Numbered from the stretch's first letter, positions 1-12,986 are shown. The stretch is 64,000 nt of DNA from Caballeronia sordidicola (GCF_000729995.1 NZ_JNFG01000030.1:28937-92936), one strand, 5' to 3'. A program made the numbers and translations. The notes: generated from the sequence alone by a model not told the origin.

Positions 1-1208
1 CAGCCTGGTTGTTCGCAGGACGCGACCGGCAGGCGCTCCTGGTATTCGCGCGGCGTACAGTCCAGCTCGCGGCGGAACACGGCGTACATGTATTGCAGCG
101 ATGTGAAGCCGCAGCGGATAGCGACTTCGGCGCTGGATAAATCGTGACGCGCGAGGAGTTGCTTGGCGATATCGAGTTTGTGATTCAGGATCTCCTGATG
201 CACGGTGCAACCGAGTTCGCGGCGGAAGTGATCCTCCAGCGACGAGCGCGACACACCCACGTAGTCGGCCACTTGTTCGGTCTTGATGCCCTGGCACCCG
301 TATTGCCGGATGTAGTGGCGCGCACGCATGACATAGGGACTCGACACCGGTTGATGACGCGTGGATTCAAGCACGTTGATGCCTACCGGCGGCACGAGGA
401 TGCGCCTGCCGTGAAAGCGCGCGCCGCCCAGCATCTGGTGCAGCAGATGCGCGGCTGTTCGGCCCATTTCCTCGGTTCCCTGGATCACGGAAGACAGCGG
501 AATGCGGGTGAGCGAGCGTGTCAGCGGATCGTTGTCTATGCCGATGATGGCCACTTGCTCAGGCACGGCAATACCCGAGATCAGGCACGCCTGCAGCAGA
601 TGCCGCGCGCGGGCATCGGTCACGGCGATCACGCCCACGGGCTTCGGCAAGCTCTCGAGCCATGAGGTCAGTTGTGCGCTTGCCTGGCTCCAGACCGGTG
701 CACTGGTCGGCAGGCCGCGATGAATATCTGCTTCCAGTCCATCGGCTGCGAGCAGCGCCTTGAAGGCCAGTTCACGTTCTTGCGCCCAACGGTTTTCGGG
801 CGATTCAGGGAGGCTGTAAAGCGCAAAACGCTGCAAGCCCGCGCCGATCAGATGCGTGTACGCGAGCGATATCAGCTTCGCATTGTCGGTTGCGATATAA
901 GGCAGCTTGGCTGGGTAACACGCCGGGTCCGCATAAGACGAACCCACCGCGACCACGGGCAGTTGCGAATCGCCGAGTGCTTCGGCCATCTCCGGATCGT
1001 CGAAATCCGCGATGATGCCGTCGCCTTCGAAGCGTTCGATGCCGTTGAGCCGGCAGCGGAAATCTTCCTCCAGGAAGAGGTCCCATGCGACGCGCGTGGA
1101 CAGCAAATAATTGCCTATGCCGGTAATGACCCCGCGGTCATACACCTTGTTCGCGTTGAACAGCAGCGCGATCCGGTGCGAAGCCTGTGCTGTCTGTGGT
1201 CGAGTCAT
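1..1208 (-). CDS. xylR: XylR, xylose operon transcriptional activator (3' end cut by window edge)
   Basis: Translating the minus strand from the ATG at 1206-1208 gives 402 codons without a stop, running off the left edge. The first ~275 residues are a LacI-type sugar-binding fold (the start region reads HRIALLFNANKVYDRGVITG; later GIDNDPLTRSLTRIPLSS). The last ~110 residues are an AraC-type double helix-turn-helix (VADYVGVSRSSLEDHFRREL; later GFTSLQYMYAVFRREL then TPREYQERL). This order is that of E. coli XylR, which is 392 residues, so only a few C-terminal residues should be missing. It is divergent from xylA and presumably activates xylA and xylFGH when bound to D-xylose. Confidence 0.93.
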   Translation of the reverse strand, partial: MTRPQTAQASHRIALLFNANKVYDRGVITGIGNYLLSTRVAWDLFLEEDFRCRLNGIERFEGDGIIADFDDPEMAEALGDSQLPVVAVGSSYADPACYPAKLPYIATDNAKLISLAYTHLIGAGLQRFALYSLPESPENRWAQERELAFKALLAADGLEADIHRGLPTSAPVWSQASAQLTSWLESLPKPVGVIAVTDARARHLLQACLISGIAVPEQVAIIGIDNDPLTRSLTRIPLSSVIQGTEEMGRTAAHLLHQMLGGARFHGRRILVPPVGINVLESTRHQPVSSPYVMRARHYIRQYGCQGIKTEQVADYVGVSRSSLEDHFRRELGCTVHQEILNHKLDIAKQLLARHDLSSAEVAIRCGFTSLQYMYAVFRRELDCTPREYQERLPVASCEQPG

Positions 1209-1385
1209 CGAACTCCGGACGGATGCATGCCGCAGTGCCGCGACATGCCCATCGTCTCCGTTGCAGCGCAATATGCGCCTGTTTTTTTCACGCGTCTTTT
1301 TAGCGTTTGCTGATTCTAGGCCCGCGCGTGAAGCCACCGCTAGCCCGATTATGACCTACCTGAAGAAACACCATGAGCGCTGGCG

Positions 1386-1413
1386 GATTTCGCAATTGCT
1401 CGTTGCGCAACGA
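1386..1413. promoter_or_regulatory. candidate XylR operator upstream of xylA
   Basis: Bases 1386-1399 (GATTTCGCAATTGC) are repeated exactly at 2830-2843 upstream of xylF. Here the motif is followed directly by a perfect 14-bp palindrome, TCGTTGCGCAACGA, at 1400-1413. The site ends about 40 bases before the xylA ATG. Its presence in front of both xylose transcription units makes XylR the obvious candidate protein, but this is inference: the motif does not resemble the E. coli XylR sites as I remember them. Confidence 0.55.
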
Positions 1414-1453
1414 AGCTGGCAGCATGGTGTCACATTAAAAGGAAGGAGACGCC

Positions 1454-2770
1454 ATGTCATATTTCGAACATTTGCCGGCCGTGCGTTATGAAGGCCCGGA
1501 GTCAGACAATCCTTTTGCTTTCCGTCATTACGATCGCGACAAGCTGGTCCTCGGCAAGCGCATGGAAGATCACTTGCGCCTCGCCGTCTGTTACTGGCAT
1601 ACCTTCGTATGGCCCGGCGTCGACATGTTCGGGCAGGGCACTTTCCACCGGCCGTGGCAGCAACCCGGCGACGCAATAGAACGCGCCCACGTGAAAGCCG
1701 ACTCGGCGTTCGAATTCTTCTCGAAACTGGGCGCGCCGTATTACACCTTCCATGACACCGACGTGTCACCTGAAGGCGACAGCATCAAGCATTACGTCAA
1801 CAACTTCAAAGGCGTCACGGACTATCTGGCGGCCAAGCAGGAACAAACGGGTATCAAGCTGCTGTGGGGCACGGCCAACCTGTTCTCGCACCCGCGTTAC
1901 GCAGCGGGAGCCGCGACCAATCCGAACCCGGAAGTGTTTGCGTTCGCGGCTACGCAGGTGTTCCAGGCACTTGAAGCCACGCATCGGCTTGGTGGTGAAA
2001 ACTATGTGTTGTGGGGCGGCCGCGAGGGTTATGACACGCTGCTGAACACCGATCTCAAGCGCGAACGCGATCAGCTTGGGCGCTTCCTCAATATGGTGGT
2101 GGAGCACAAGCACAAGACGGGTTTCAAAGGCGCGTTGCTGATCGAGCCGAAACCGCAGGAGCCGACCAAGCACCAGTACGACTACGACGTGGCGACGGTC
2201 CATGGTTTTCTCGCGCAGTTCGGTTTGCAAAATGAAATCCGCGTGAACATTGAGGCGAATCATGCAACGCTCGCGGGACATTCATTCCACCACGAGATTG
2301 CGACGGCGTACGCGCTTGGCATCTTCGGTAGCGTCGATGCGAATCGCGGCGATCCGCAAAACGGCTGGGACACCGACCAGTTTCCGAACAGCGTTGAAGA
2401 GCTGACGCTGGCGCTGTATGAAATCCTGCGACATGGCGGCTTCAGCACCGGCGGCATGAACTTCGATGCGAAAGTGCGCCGTCAGAGCGTGGCGCCCGAG
2501 GACCTGTTCTTCGGGCATATAGGCGCAATCGACGTGATAGCCATCGCGCTTGAACGGGCAGCCACGCTGGTCGAGAATGACAAGCTCGCCGAGTTCAAGA
2601 CCCAGCGTTACGCGGGCTGGGACACGGAATTTGGCCGCAAGATCCTCTCGGGCGGTTACTCTCTGGAGTCGCTCGCTATCGATGCGCTTGGACGTCGCGT
2701 TAACCCGCAGCATGTGAGCGGACAACAAGAGCAGCTCGAAAATATCGTGAACAGGGCGATTTATAAGTGA
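1454..2770 (+). CDS. xylA: xylose isomerase
   Basis: Converts D-xylose to D-xylulose in the cytoplasm, using two divalent metal ions. It has 438 residues, close to the 440 of E. coli XylA (class II). The catalytic His/Asp pair lies in TFHDTD (H100, D103). Metal ligands are visible in IEPKP, EANHATLAGH and the DANRGDPQNGWDTDQFP loop, and WGGREGYDTLLNTD is the family signature. The start has a strong ribosome site (GGAAGGAG, 7 bases upstream). It is the first gene of the xyl cluster; a 264-base gap separates it from xylF. No xylulokinase gene follows, so the next step must be encoded elsewhere. Confidence 0.98.
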   Translation: MSYFEHLPAVRYEGPESDNPFAFRHYDRDKLVLGKRMEDHLRLAVCYWHTFVWPGVDMFGQGTFHRPWQQPGDAIERAHVKADSAFEFFSKLGAPYYTFHDTDVSPEGDSIKHYVNNFKGVTDYLAAKQEQTGIKLLWGTANLFSHPRYAAGAATNPNPEVFAFAATQVFQALEATHRLGGENYVLWGGREGYDTLLNTDLKRERDQLGRFLNMVVEHKHKTGFKGALLIEPKPQEPTKHQYDYDVATVHGFLAQFGLQNEIRVNIEANHATLAGHSFHHEIATAYALGIFGSVDANRGDPQNGWDTDQFPNSVEELTLALYEILRHGGFSTGGMNFDAKVRRQSVAPEDLFFGHIGAIDVIAIALERAATLVENDKLAEFKTQRYAGWDTEFGRKILSGGYSLESLAIDALGRRVNPQHVSGQQEQLENIVNRAIYK

Positions 2771-2829
2771 TGCGCGGGCTTGGCAAAATGATCAGGAAAC
2801 CGCATCGAAAATCATTAAGCGGCCCGGCT

Positions 2830-2843
2830 GATTTCGCAATTGC
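2830..2843. promoter_or_regulatory. candidate XylR operator upstream of xylF
   Basis: Exact copy of the 14-mer GATTTCGCAATTGC found at 1386-1399, here in the xylA-xylF gap about 190 bases before the xylF ATG. It contains the 8-bp palindrome GCAATTGC. The copy suggests that xylFGH has its own XylR-controlled promoter in addition to read-through from xylA. Confidence 0.5.
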
Positions 2844-3034
2844 GTGCAAGACGAATAAGGGCTCAAGCTAACGAAAAACCTGAGAGACCGCCAACCGCAA
2901 AACCGACGACCGCGAACATCGATTCGCGGCGCAAGCAGTAGATTCCGCCGACGTCTCCTCTCTCGCCTATGCGTTGCCTCGACCGGCCGCGCAGGGAGAC
3001 GCATCGGCTAGTCAACCATAAAGAGGAGTGAGAC

Positions 3035-4063
3035 ATGAAGTTTGCAAAACGCCGTGCCGTACTGGGATCGCTAGTCTGTGGAGCGATGTTCGCCAGTTTG
3101 ACCGTGCTTCCTACGCTGGCTCATGCGAGCAAGGACAAGCCTGAAATTGGCTTCTGTATTGACGACCTCCGGGTCGAGCGCTGGTCGCGCGACCGGGATT
3201 ATTTCGTCGCTGCCGCCACAAAGCTGGGCGCCAAGGTGTCCGTGCAATCCGCTGACGCCAGCGAAGAACGGCAGATATCGCAGATTGAAAACCTGATCTC
3301 GCGGGGCGTCGATGTCATCGTGATCGTGCCGTTCAATTCGAAAACCCTCGGCAATGTAGTCGCCGAAGCGAAGAAGGCGGGCATCAAGGTGGTGTCGTAC
3401 GACCGCCTGATCCTCGATGCCGATGTGGACGCCTACATCTCCTTCGATAACGAAAAGGTCGGTGAAATGCAGGCGCAAGGCGTGTTCAATGCGCAGCCCA
3501 AGGGTAACTACTTCATGCTCGGCGGCTCACCGACCGACAACAACGCGAAGATGCTGCGTGAAGGGCAATTGAAGATCCTGAAACCGGCCATCGATCGCGG
3601 CGACATCAAGATTGTCGGTCAGCAATGGGTGCCGGAATGGAGCGCTGCAACCGCGCTGCGCATCACCGAAGACGCGCTGACCGCGAACAACAACAAGATC
3701 GACGCCATTGTGGCGTCCAATGACGGCACGGCCGGTGGCGCCATCCAGGCGCTGGCCGCGCAACACCTCGCGGGCAAGGTGCCTATCTCCGGCCAGGACG
3801 CTGACCTTGCAGCGGTCAAGCGGGTGATGGATGGCACGCAGACCATGACCGTCTATAAACCGCTGAAGCTGATTGCGGGCGAAGCGGCCAAACTGGCGGT
3901 GGACCTGGCGAAAGGGCAGCAACCGGCCTATAACGCGAAATACGACAACGGCATGAAGCAGGTCAACACCGTGTTGCTGCAGCCGACGCTCCTGACCAAG
4001 AGCAATGTCGATACCGTGGTGAAGGACGGCTTCTATACGCAGGCCCAGTTGGCAGGGAATTAA
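3035..4063 (+). CDS. xylF: D-xylose ABC transporter, periplasmic binding protein
   Basis: Binds xylose in the periplasm and delivers it to XylH. 342 residues (E. coli XylF is 330). The N-terminus is a clear Sec signal: KRR, a hydrophobic stretch, then cleavage probably after AHA near residue 31. The mature part is a type I periplasmic binding fold with the family signatures SADASEERQISQIENLISRG, VVSYDRLILDADVDAYISFDN and VASNDGTAGGAIQAL. Ribosome site AGAGGAG lies 7 bases before the ATG. xylG follows after 85 bases. Confidence 0.97.
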   Translation: MKFAKRRAVLGSLVCGAMFASLTVLPTLAHASKDKPEIGFCIDDLRVERWSRDRDYFVAAATKLGAKVSVQSADASEERQISQIENLISRGVDVIVIVPFNSKTLGNVVAEAKKAGIKVVSYDRLILDADVDAYISFDNEKVGEMQAQGVFNAQPKGNYFMLGGSPTDNNAKMLREGQLKILKPAIDRGDIKIVGQQWVPEWSAATALRITEDALTANNNKIDAIVASNDGTAGGAIQALAAQHLAGKVPISGQDADLAAVKRVMDGTQTMTVYKPLKLIAGEAAKLAVDLAKGQQPAYNAKYDNGMKQVNTVLLQPTLLTKSNVDTVVKDGFYTQAQLAGN

Positions 4064-4148
4064 CCACTCTGCCGGCGTCATGCCGGGCGTGAGGGCCGCA
4101 GGGGTTCAGGGGCCTTCACGCTGATTCACTGTCCAGGATAAAAACCGC

Positions 4149-5701
<1,553 letters not shown>

Positions 5702-5705
<4 letters not shown>

Positions 5706-6901
5706 CACCTGACGTCACCTCGTCGCCCAAACGCAGCGCCGCCGGCGGCGCGAGCACCACCTCCGGCCAGCGCTTCAAGCAGCTTTTCACGCGATACAAG
5801 CTGCTCGCGCTGCTGCTGGCGGTCACCGTTATCTGGATCTTCTTTTCCTTCCTCACCGATGGCGCGTTCGTCACGCCACGCAATCTGTCGAACCTGCTGC
5901 GGCAGATGTCGATCACCGGCATGCTCGCGTGCGGCATGGTGTTTGTAATCATCTCGGGCGAGATCGATTTGTCGGTTGGATCGTTGCTCGGATTGCTCGG
6001 CGGCGTGGCCGCTATTCTGGACGTCTCGCATCACTGGCCGATCCAGTTCACCGTGCCGGCGGTGATGCTGCTCGGCATCGCGATCGGCATGTTCAATGGC
6101 TGGTGGTCGACTTATCTGAGGGTGCCGTCGTTCATCGTCGGGCTTGGCGGCATGCTCGCGTATCGGGGTGTACTGCTGGGCGTGACCGGCGGTTCGACCA
6201 TCGCGCCTGTCTCCAGCAACCTGGTGTTCATCGGCCAGGGATATTTGCCACGCATGGCGGGTAATGCGCTTGCAGTCGTACTGTTTGCGTTGCTGGTCAT
6301 GCTGACCGTGCGTCAGCGGCAGAACCATCTGCGTTACAACTTGCCTGTCGTGCCGCTATGGCAGGACGGCGTGAAGATCGTGGCGGCGGGGTTGGTGCTG
6401 GTGGCGTTCGTGATGACGCTGAATCAGTACGGCGGTATTCCCGTACCTGTATTGCTGCTGCTGGCGTTGCTCGGTATTTTCACCTATATCGCAACTCAGA
6501 CTGTGTTCGGCCGGCGCATTTATGCGGTTGGTTCAAACCTCGAAGCAACGCGTTTGTCGGGCGTGAATACGAACCGCGTGAAGCTGATGATCTTCGCGTT
6601 GATGGGCCTGATGTGCGCGCTTGCCGGACTGGTCAACACGGCGCGGCTGGCAGCGGGTTCTCCATCGGCGGGAACGATGGGCGAGCTTGATGCCATTGCC
6701 GCGTGCTTCATTGGCGGGACGTCCATGCGCGGTGGTTCGGGGACCGTCTATGGCGCATTGATCGGGGCGCTGGTGATGGCGAGCCTGGACAACGGCATGT
6801 CGATGCTCGATGTCGATTCGTATTGGCAGATGATCGTAAAGGGCGGCATTCTTGTGCTCGCGGTATGGATCGATGTCGTGTCGGGCTCTAATCAGCGTTA
6901 G
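5702..6901 (+). CDS. xylH: D-xylose ABC transporter, permease subunit
   Basis: Inner-membrane channel of the XylFGH importer. 399 residues, with about ten hydrophobic segments starting near residue 35 after a Ser/Ala-rich cytoplasmic tail. The conserved CUT2 permease sequence GEIDLSVGSLLGLLGG is present near residue 82, along with AVGSNLEATRLSGVN and AACFIGGTSMRGGSG. Starts inside the xylG stop codon (ATGA). It is the last gene of the xyl cluster; a 107-base gap precedes gdh. Confidence 0.97.
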
Positions 6902-7008
6902 TGTTAGTGTCAGGGTCAGGGTTTCCTCGGACGGTGCTTCGGGCGCTCTAGTGTCATAAAACTAGGCGCATAATCCGAGCACCGAACGCGAAAGATCCGG
7001 GAGACGAC

Positions 7009-10000
7009 ATGCTGACCAAGAGCGAAGAACGCGTTGCGCACCTTCTCACCGATGTAGTCGACTTTGCACGGGGACGGCTTCCAGAGCCCGCGTTCAATGT
7101 CGTTGAACCACTTCTAAGTCACTACTACGAGCTTGCAGACCCCGAAGACGTCCAGAGCCGCGATATAGCCGATCTCTACGGCGCGGCCATGGCGCACTGG
7201 CAGACGGCGCAAAAATTCACCACGGGCCGCGAGGTCCTGCGGGTATACAACCCCAACCTTGAACAACACGGCTGGCATTCCGATCACACGGTGGTCGAGA
7301 TCGTCAATGACGACATGCCGTTCCTCGTCGACTCGGTCACCATGGCGGTCAACCGCCTGGGTCTCGCGATGCATTCCGCGATACATCCGGTGTTCCGGGT
7401 TTCCCGCGACGCAAGCGGGGCGATTACGCGCATCGCGCTGGGTCACGTCGATGGCGGCGATCCGCAATCGCGCCTCGAATCGTATATTCATTTTGAAGTG
7501 GACCGCTGCGGCGAAGCAGCAAAGCTCGACGAGCTCCGCAGCGACATTGCTCGCGTGCTCGGCGACGTACGCGCTTCGGTGGAAGACTGGCCGAAGATCG
7601 TTGAGGTTGCGCGGGCGACCATAGCTGAAATGAAAGCGCGCGAGACCAGCGCGGATGGAGTAGAAGCACGCGCGTTCCTGGAGTGGATGGTGGCGGATCA
7701 TTTCACCTTCCTCGGGCACCGCGACTACGAACTGATTACGCAAGATAGCGGCTTTGCGCTTCGCGGCGTGCCGGGCTCCGGCGCAGGACTGTTGCGTGAA
7801 AGCCTGCGTCCGGCCTCAGCCGATAACATCACGCCATTGCCCCCGGCCGCGGCGGCCATCATCAATGGATCAGCGCCGATTTTCCTCACCAAGGCCAATT
7901 CACGGGCGACCGTGCACAGGCCGGGTTATCTGGACTACGTTGGCGTAAAGCGCGTCGGCGCGGATGGCAAGGTGATCGGGGAGCGGCGGTTTATTGGCCT
8001 GTACACGTCCACCGCGTATCTGGTTCCCACATCCGAGATCCCGATCGTGCGGCGCAAATGCGCGAACATCATCAGGCGTGCCGGCTTTCTCGCGAAGGGG
8101 CATCTGCATAAGTCGCTCGTGACCGTGCTTGAACAATATCCGCGCGAAGAACTCTTCGAAGCCGATGAGGACGACCTGTTCGAGATCGCGCTCGGGGTGC
8201 TGCGTTTGCAGGAGCATCAGCGCACACGGCTGTTTGTGCGGCGCGACCGGTTCGACCGCTTTGTCTCATGCCTCGTGTTCGTGCCGCGCGACAAGTTCAA
8301 TACGGACCTGCGCAAGCGCATCGCGAAGGTCCTCATGGAGGCGTTCAACGGCAAGAGCATCGAGTTCACGCCGCTGTTGTCCGAGTCTCCGCTCGCGCGC
8401 ATCGCTATCACGGTGCGCTCGGACAAAGGCACGATACCCGAAGCCGATACGCGCGAACTCGAGCAACGGATCGTGCAGGTCGCGCGCCGCTGGCAGGACG
8501 ATCTGGCGGATGCGCTGGTCGACAGCTTCGGCGAAGAGCAGGGCAACCGGCTTTTGAATCGCTACGCGGATTCGTTCCCGGCGGGTTATCGCGAAGATTA
8601 TCCGGCGCGGACCGCGGTGCGCGATATCGAATTGATCGAGCAGACGCAGGTGAGGGCGGGCGGTCTCGCGATGAGCCTTTACAGGCCGATTGAAGCCGGA
8701 CGGCGCGCGTTTCGCTTCAAGGTGTACAGAGTGGGTGACCCGATCGCGCTGTCGCATAGCCTGCCGATGCTGGAGCATCTTGGCGTGCGTGTGGATGAAG
8801 AACGGCCTTATCGCATTGAACCGCTCGGTGCGCCGCAGGCGTGGATACACGACTTCGGCCTGGAGCTTGCCGACGACGTGGAATTTGACATCGATCGCGT
8901 CAAGGAATTGTTCGAGAACGCGTTTGCAAGCGTCTGGACCGGCGAAGTCGAGAACGATGGCTTCAACCGGCTGGTCCTGCGCGCGCAACTCGGCGCCCGC
9001 GACGTCACGATCCTGCGCGCCTATGCCAAGTACCTGCGGCAGGTCGGATCCACCTTCAGCGATGCCTATATTGAACGCGCGCTGACCGGCAATCCGGCGA
9101 TCGCGCGCAAATTGCTTGAACTGTTCCTGGTGCGCTTCAACCCCGCGCTTCCCGGGGCGGCCGGCGAAAATCCTCAAAGTCATGAGCTTCGCGACACCCG
9201 CACCCAGCATGTGCTGGCCGAAATAGAAACCGCACTCGACAACGTACCCAACCTCGACGAAGACCGGATCCTGCGGCAATTTCTGGGCGTGATCAACGCG
9301 ACTGTACGAACCAATCACTTTCGTAAGGATGACGAAGGTAAGTCCAAATGTTATCTCTCGTTCAAACTCGATCCGTCGATGGTGCCGGGCTTGCCCGAAC
9401 CCAAGCCGATGTTCGAGATCTGGGTCTATGCGCCGCGTGTGGAAGGCGTGCATCTGCGAGGCGGAAAGGTGGCGCGCGGTGGCTTGCGCTGGTCGGACCG
9501 CCGCGAAGATTTTCGCACTGAAGTGCTCGGCCTGATGAAGGCGCAGATGGTGAAAAACACCGTCATTGTGCCGGTTGGATCGAAGGGCGGCTTCGTGGTG
9601 AAGCACCCGCCGCCAATCACGGACCGCGAGGCGTTCGCGCGTGAGGGCGTGGCGTGCTACCAGATGTTCCTGCGCGGTCTGCTCGACGTGACCGACAACC
9701 GCGTGGCCGGCGTCATCGTGCCGCCGCCGGATACCGTGCGTCATGACCCCGATGATCCTTATCTCGTGGTCGCCGCCGACAAAGGCACGGCCACGTTCTC
9801 GGACTATGCCAACGCCATTGCGCACGAATACGGCTTCTGGCTAGACGACGCGTTCGCTTCAGGCGGTTCGGTGGGCTACGACCACAAGAGGATGGCGATC
9901 ACCGCTCGCGGCGCGTGGGAATCGGTCAAGCGCCATTCGCGCGAGATGGGCGTGGATACGCAGACGATGGACTTCACCGTGGTCGGTATCGGCGACATGT

Positions 10001-11883
10001 CGGGTGATGTGTTCGGCAACGGCATGCTTTTGTCGCGTCATATCCGGCTGATCGCGGCGTTCGATCATCGCCATATCTTCCTTGATCCACATCCTGACAC
10101 TGCCGCCAGTTTCAACGAACGTGAGCGGCTGTTCGCGCTGCCGCGATCAAGCTGGGCGGACTACGACGCCACGCTGATTTCAGCCGGAGGCGGAATCTTC
10201 CCGCGCACGGCGAAAACGATCGCGTTGTCGGCGCAGGTCCAGGCCGCGCTCGGCGTGGCAGCCGCGACGCTTGCACCGAACGAGCTGATCCGCGCGATCT
10301 TGCTGGCGGATGTGCATCTGCTCTACAACGGCGGCGTGGGTACGTACGTCAAGTCGACGCGCGAGACGCCAGCGCAGGTCGGCGACAAAACCAACGACGC
10401 CGTGCGCGTCAACGGTTCCGAACTGCGCTGCAAGGTATTAGCCGAAGGCGGCAATCTTGGCGTGACGCAGCTCGGCCGGATCGAATACGCACAGCATGGC
10501 GGGCGCATCAACACTGACGCCATCGACAACTCCGCAGGCGTCGACTGTTCTGACCATGAGGTGAACATCAAGATCCTGCTGGGCCTGGTGGTGGCTGACG
10601 GCGAGATGACCGAAAAGCAGCGCAACGCGCTGCTTGCCGAGATGACCGATGAAGTCGGCCTGCTCGTGCTGAAGGATAACTACGCGCAGACGCAGGCGTT
10701 ATCGATTGCGAACCGCTACGTGGCCGAGATGCTCGACGGTGAGGCGCGGCTCATGCGCTGGCTCGAACGCGCAGGGCGGTTGAAACGCAAGATCGAATTC
10801 CTGCCATCGGATGAAGACATAGCCGAGCGTCAGGCGGCCAAACAGGGGCTCACGTCACCCGAGCGCGCGGTGCTGCTGGCTTACAGCAAGATGTGGCTCT
10901 ACGACGAACTGCTCGCCTCCAATGTTCCCGAGGACGTGCTTGTTGCAGGCATGCTGCCGGACTATTTCCCGCTGCCCCTGCAGGCGCGCTACAGCGAACC
11001 GATGCAGCGCCATCCGCTCAGGCGCGAAGTCCTGGCCACGCACCTGACGAACGCGTTGATCAACCGGGTCGGCAGCACCTTCGTGCATCGCTTGATGGAG
11101 GAAACCGACGCGTGTCCGAGCGAGATCGTGCGTGCCTGCATCATGGCGCGCGATGTGTTCGATCTGAACGAGGTCTGGCGCAATATCGACGCGCTCGACA
11201 ATCGCGTGGCGGACGAAGTGCAAGCCCGGATGTTCGTCGATGTCGTGCGTTTGCTGGAGGGCGCGACGCTCTGGTTCCTGCGCCATTTGAAGGTATCGAC
11301 GGAGGACGCCAGTCTTGCGGCCGAACGTGTCGCGCGTTGTCGGGAAGCGGCGCAAAGGCTCGCGCCGCAGTTGCCGCGCCTGCTGCCTGCCGACGAACTC
11401 GATGGATGGACCGAACGGCGTCGCGTGCTGGAGGAGGCGGGGGTTGAAGGTCCGCTGGCGGCGCTGGTGGCGAGCGGCGAGTTATCGACTGCGGTGCTGG
11501 ATAGCGCTGAAGTTGCAGCAAGTTGCGATCGTAGCCTTGAGACGGTCGCGAGCGTTTACTTCGCCATAGGCACGTTGTTGAACTACAGCTGGATCGCCGA
11601 GCGCGCGATGGCGTTGCCTGCTTCCACTCACTGGGACCTGCTGGCGCGGGCGGCTGCTTTGGAAGAACTGGCGCGGCTCAAGCGTGCGTTGACGATCAGT
11701 GCGCTGGAGCAAACACGCGATGCTGATACGCCTGAAGTGATCGTTGAAAACTGGCGCTGCAGAAGGGAAGCCGCGGTCGAGCGTTATGGGCGTTTGCTGG
11801 CGGAATTGCGTGCGACAACGGGTGCGAGTCTTTCGATGCTGCTCGTTGTGGTCCGCGAGATAGCGACGCTGGAACGTGCGTAG
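7009..11883 (+). CDS. gdhZ: NAD-specific glutamate dehydrogenase, large 180-kDa type
   Basis: Catalyses oxidative deamination of L-glutamate to 2-oxoglutarate with NAD; a catabolic, usually allosterically controlled enzyme. The 1624-residue length is typical of the large bacterial class (about 1600), unlike the ~450-residue hexameric enzymes. The N-terminal half carries the ACT-like regulatory region (VVEIVNDDMPFLVDSVTMAVNRLG near residue 95). The dehydrogenase core lies around residues 800-1200: GGLRWSDRREDFRTEVLGLMKAQMVKN, then PVGSKGGFVVK and VVGIGDMSGDVFGNGMLLS. Starts at an ATG with GGGAGACGAC upstream. It is alone in its transcription unit, and the hairpin at 11890-11921 follows. Confidence 0.97.
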   Translation: MLTKSEERVAHLLTDVVDFARGRLPEPAFNVVEPLLSHYYELADPEDVQSRDIADLYGAAMAHWQTAQKFTTGREVLRVYNPNLEQHGWHSDHTVVEIVNDDMPFLVDSVTMAVNRLGLAMHSAIHPVFRVSRDASGAITRIALGHVDGGDPQSRLESYIHFEVDRCGEAAKLDELRSDIARVLGDVRASVEDWPKIVEVARATIAEMKARETSADGVEARAFLEWMVADHFTFLGHRDYELITQDSGFALRGVPGSGAGLLRESLRPASADNITPLPPAAAAIINGSAPIFLTKANSRATVHRPGYLDYVGVKRVGADGKVIGERRFIGLYTSTAYLVPTSEIPIVRRKCANIIRRAGFLAKGHLHKSLVTVLEQYPREELFEADEDDLFEIALGVLRLQEHQRTRLFVRRDRFDRFVSCLVFVPRDKFNTDLRKRIAKVLMEAFNGKSIEFTPLLSESPLARIAITVRSDKGTIPEADTRELEQRIVQVARRWQDDLADALVDSFGEEQGNRLLNRYADSFPAGYREDYPARTAVRDIELIEQTQVRAGGLAMSLYRPIEAGRRAFRFKVYRVGDPIALSHSLPMLEHLGVRVDEERPYRIEPLGAPQAWIHDFGLELADDVEFDIDRVKELFENAFASVWTGEVENDGFNRLVLRAQLGARDVTILRAYAKYLRQVGSTFSDAYIERALTGNPAIARKLLELFLVRFNPALPGAAGENPQSHELRDTRTQHVLAEIETALDNVPNLDEDRILRQFLGVINATVRTNHFRKDDEGKSKCYLSFKLDPSMVPGLPEPKPMFEIWVYAPRVEGVHLRGGKVARGGLRWSDRREDFRTEVLGLMKAQMVKNTVIVPVGSKGGFVVKHPPPITDREAFAREGVACYQMFLRGLLDVTDNRVAGVIVPPPDTVRHDPDDPYLVVAADKGTATFSDYANAIAHEYGFWLDDAFASGGSVGYDHKRMAITARGAWESVKRHSREMGVDTQTMDFTVVGIGDMSGDVFGNGMLLSRHIRLIAAFDHRHIFLDPHPDTAASFNERERLFALPRSSWADYDATLISAGGGIFPRTAKTIALSAQVQAALGVAAATLAPNELIRAILLADVHLLYNGGVGTYVKSTRETPAQVGDKTNDAVRVNGSELRCKVLAEGGNLGVTQLGRIEYAQHGGRINTDAIDNSAGVDCSDHEVNIKILLGLVVADGEMTEKQRNALLAEMTDEVGLLVLKDNYAQTQALSIANRYVAEMLDGEARLMRWLERAGRLKRKIEFLPSDEDIAERQAAKQGLTSPERAVLLAYSKMWLYDELLASNVPEDVLVAGMLPDYFPLPLQARYSEPMQRHPLRREVLATHLTNALINRVGSTFVHRLMEETDACPSEIVRACIMARDVFDLNEVWRNIDALDNRVADEVQARMFVDVVRLLEGATLWFLRHLKVSTEDASLAAERVARCREAAQRLAPQLPRLLPADELDGWTERRRVLEEAGVEGPLAALVASGELSTAVLDSAEVAASCDRSLETVASVYFAIGTLLNYSWIAERAMALPASTHWDLLARAAALEELARLKRALTISALEQTRDADTPEVIVENWRCRREAAVERYGRLLAELRATTGASLSMLLVVVREIATLERA

Positions 11884-11889
11884 TTGTAT

Positions 11890-11921
11890 GGGCTGGAGTC
11901 ATTTAGACATGACTCCAGCCC
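11890..11921. terminator. hairpin between gdhZ and tdh, probable bidirectional terminator
   Basis: A perfect 13-bp stem (GGGCTGGAGTCAT pairing with ATGACTCCAGCCC) with a 6-base loop lies 7 bases after the gdhZ stop and 11 bases from the convergent tdh stop. There is no clear T-run on either side, so it may act as a weak terminator or as an RNA 3'-end stabiliser. Confidence 0.7.
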
Positions 11922-11932
11922 GGCGATCAAAA

Positions 11933-12961
<1,029 letters not shown>

Positions 12962-12986
12962 GATGGTTCCGATTTGTCCCGATGCT

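Noticed and set aside
8266..9825. 519-codon open frame antisense to gdhZ
   Set aside because: It lies wholly within the strongly recognisable glutamate dehydrogenase gene and has shadow-type composition (His/Arg-rich, no family resemblance).
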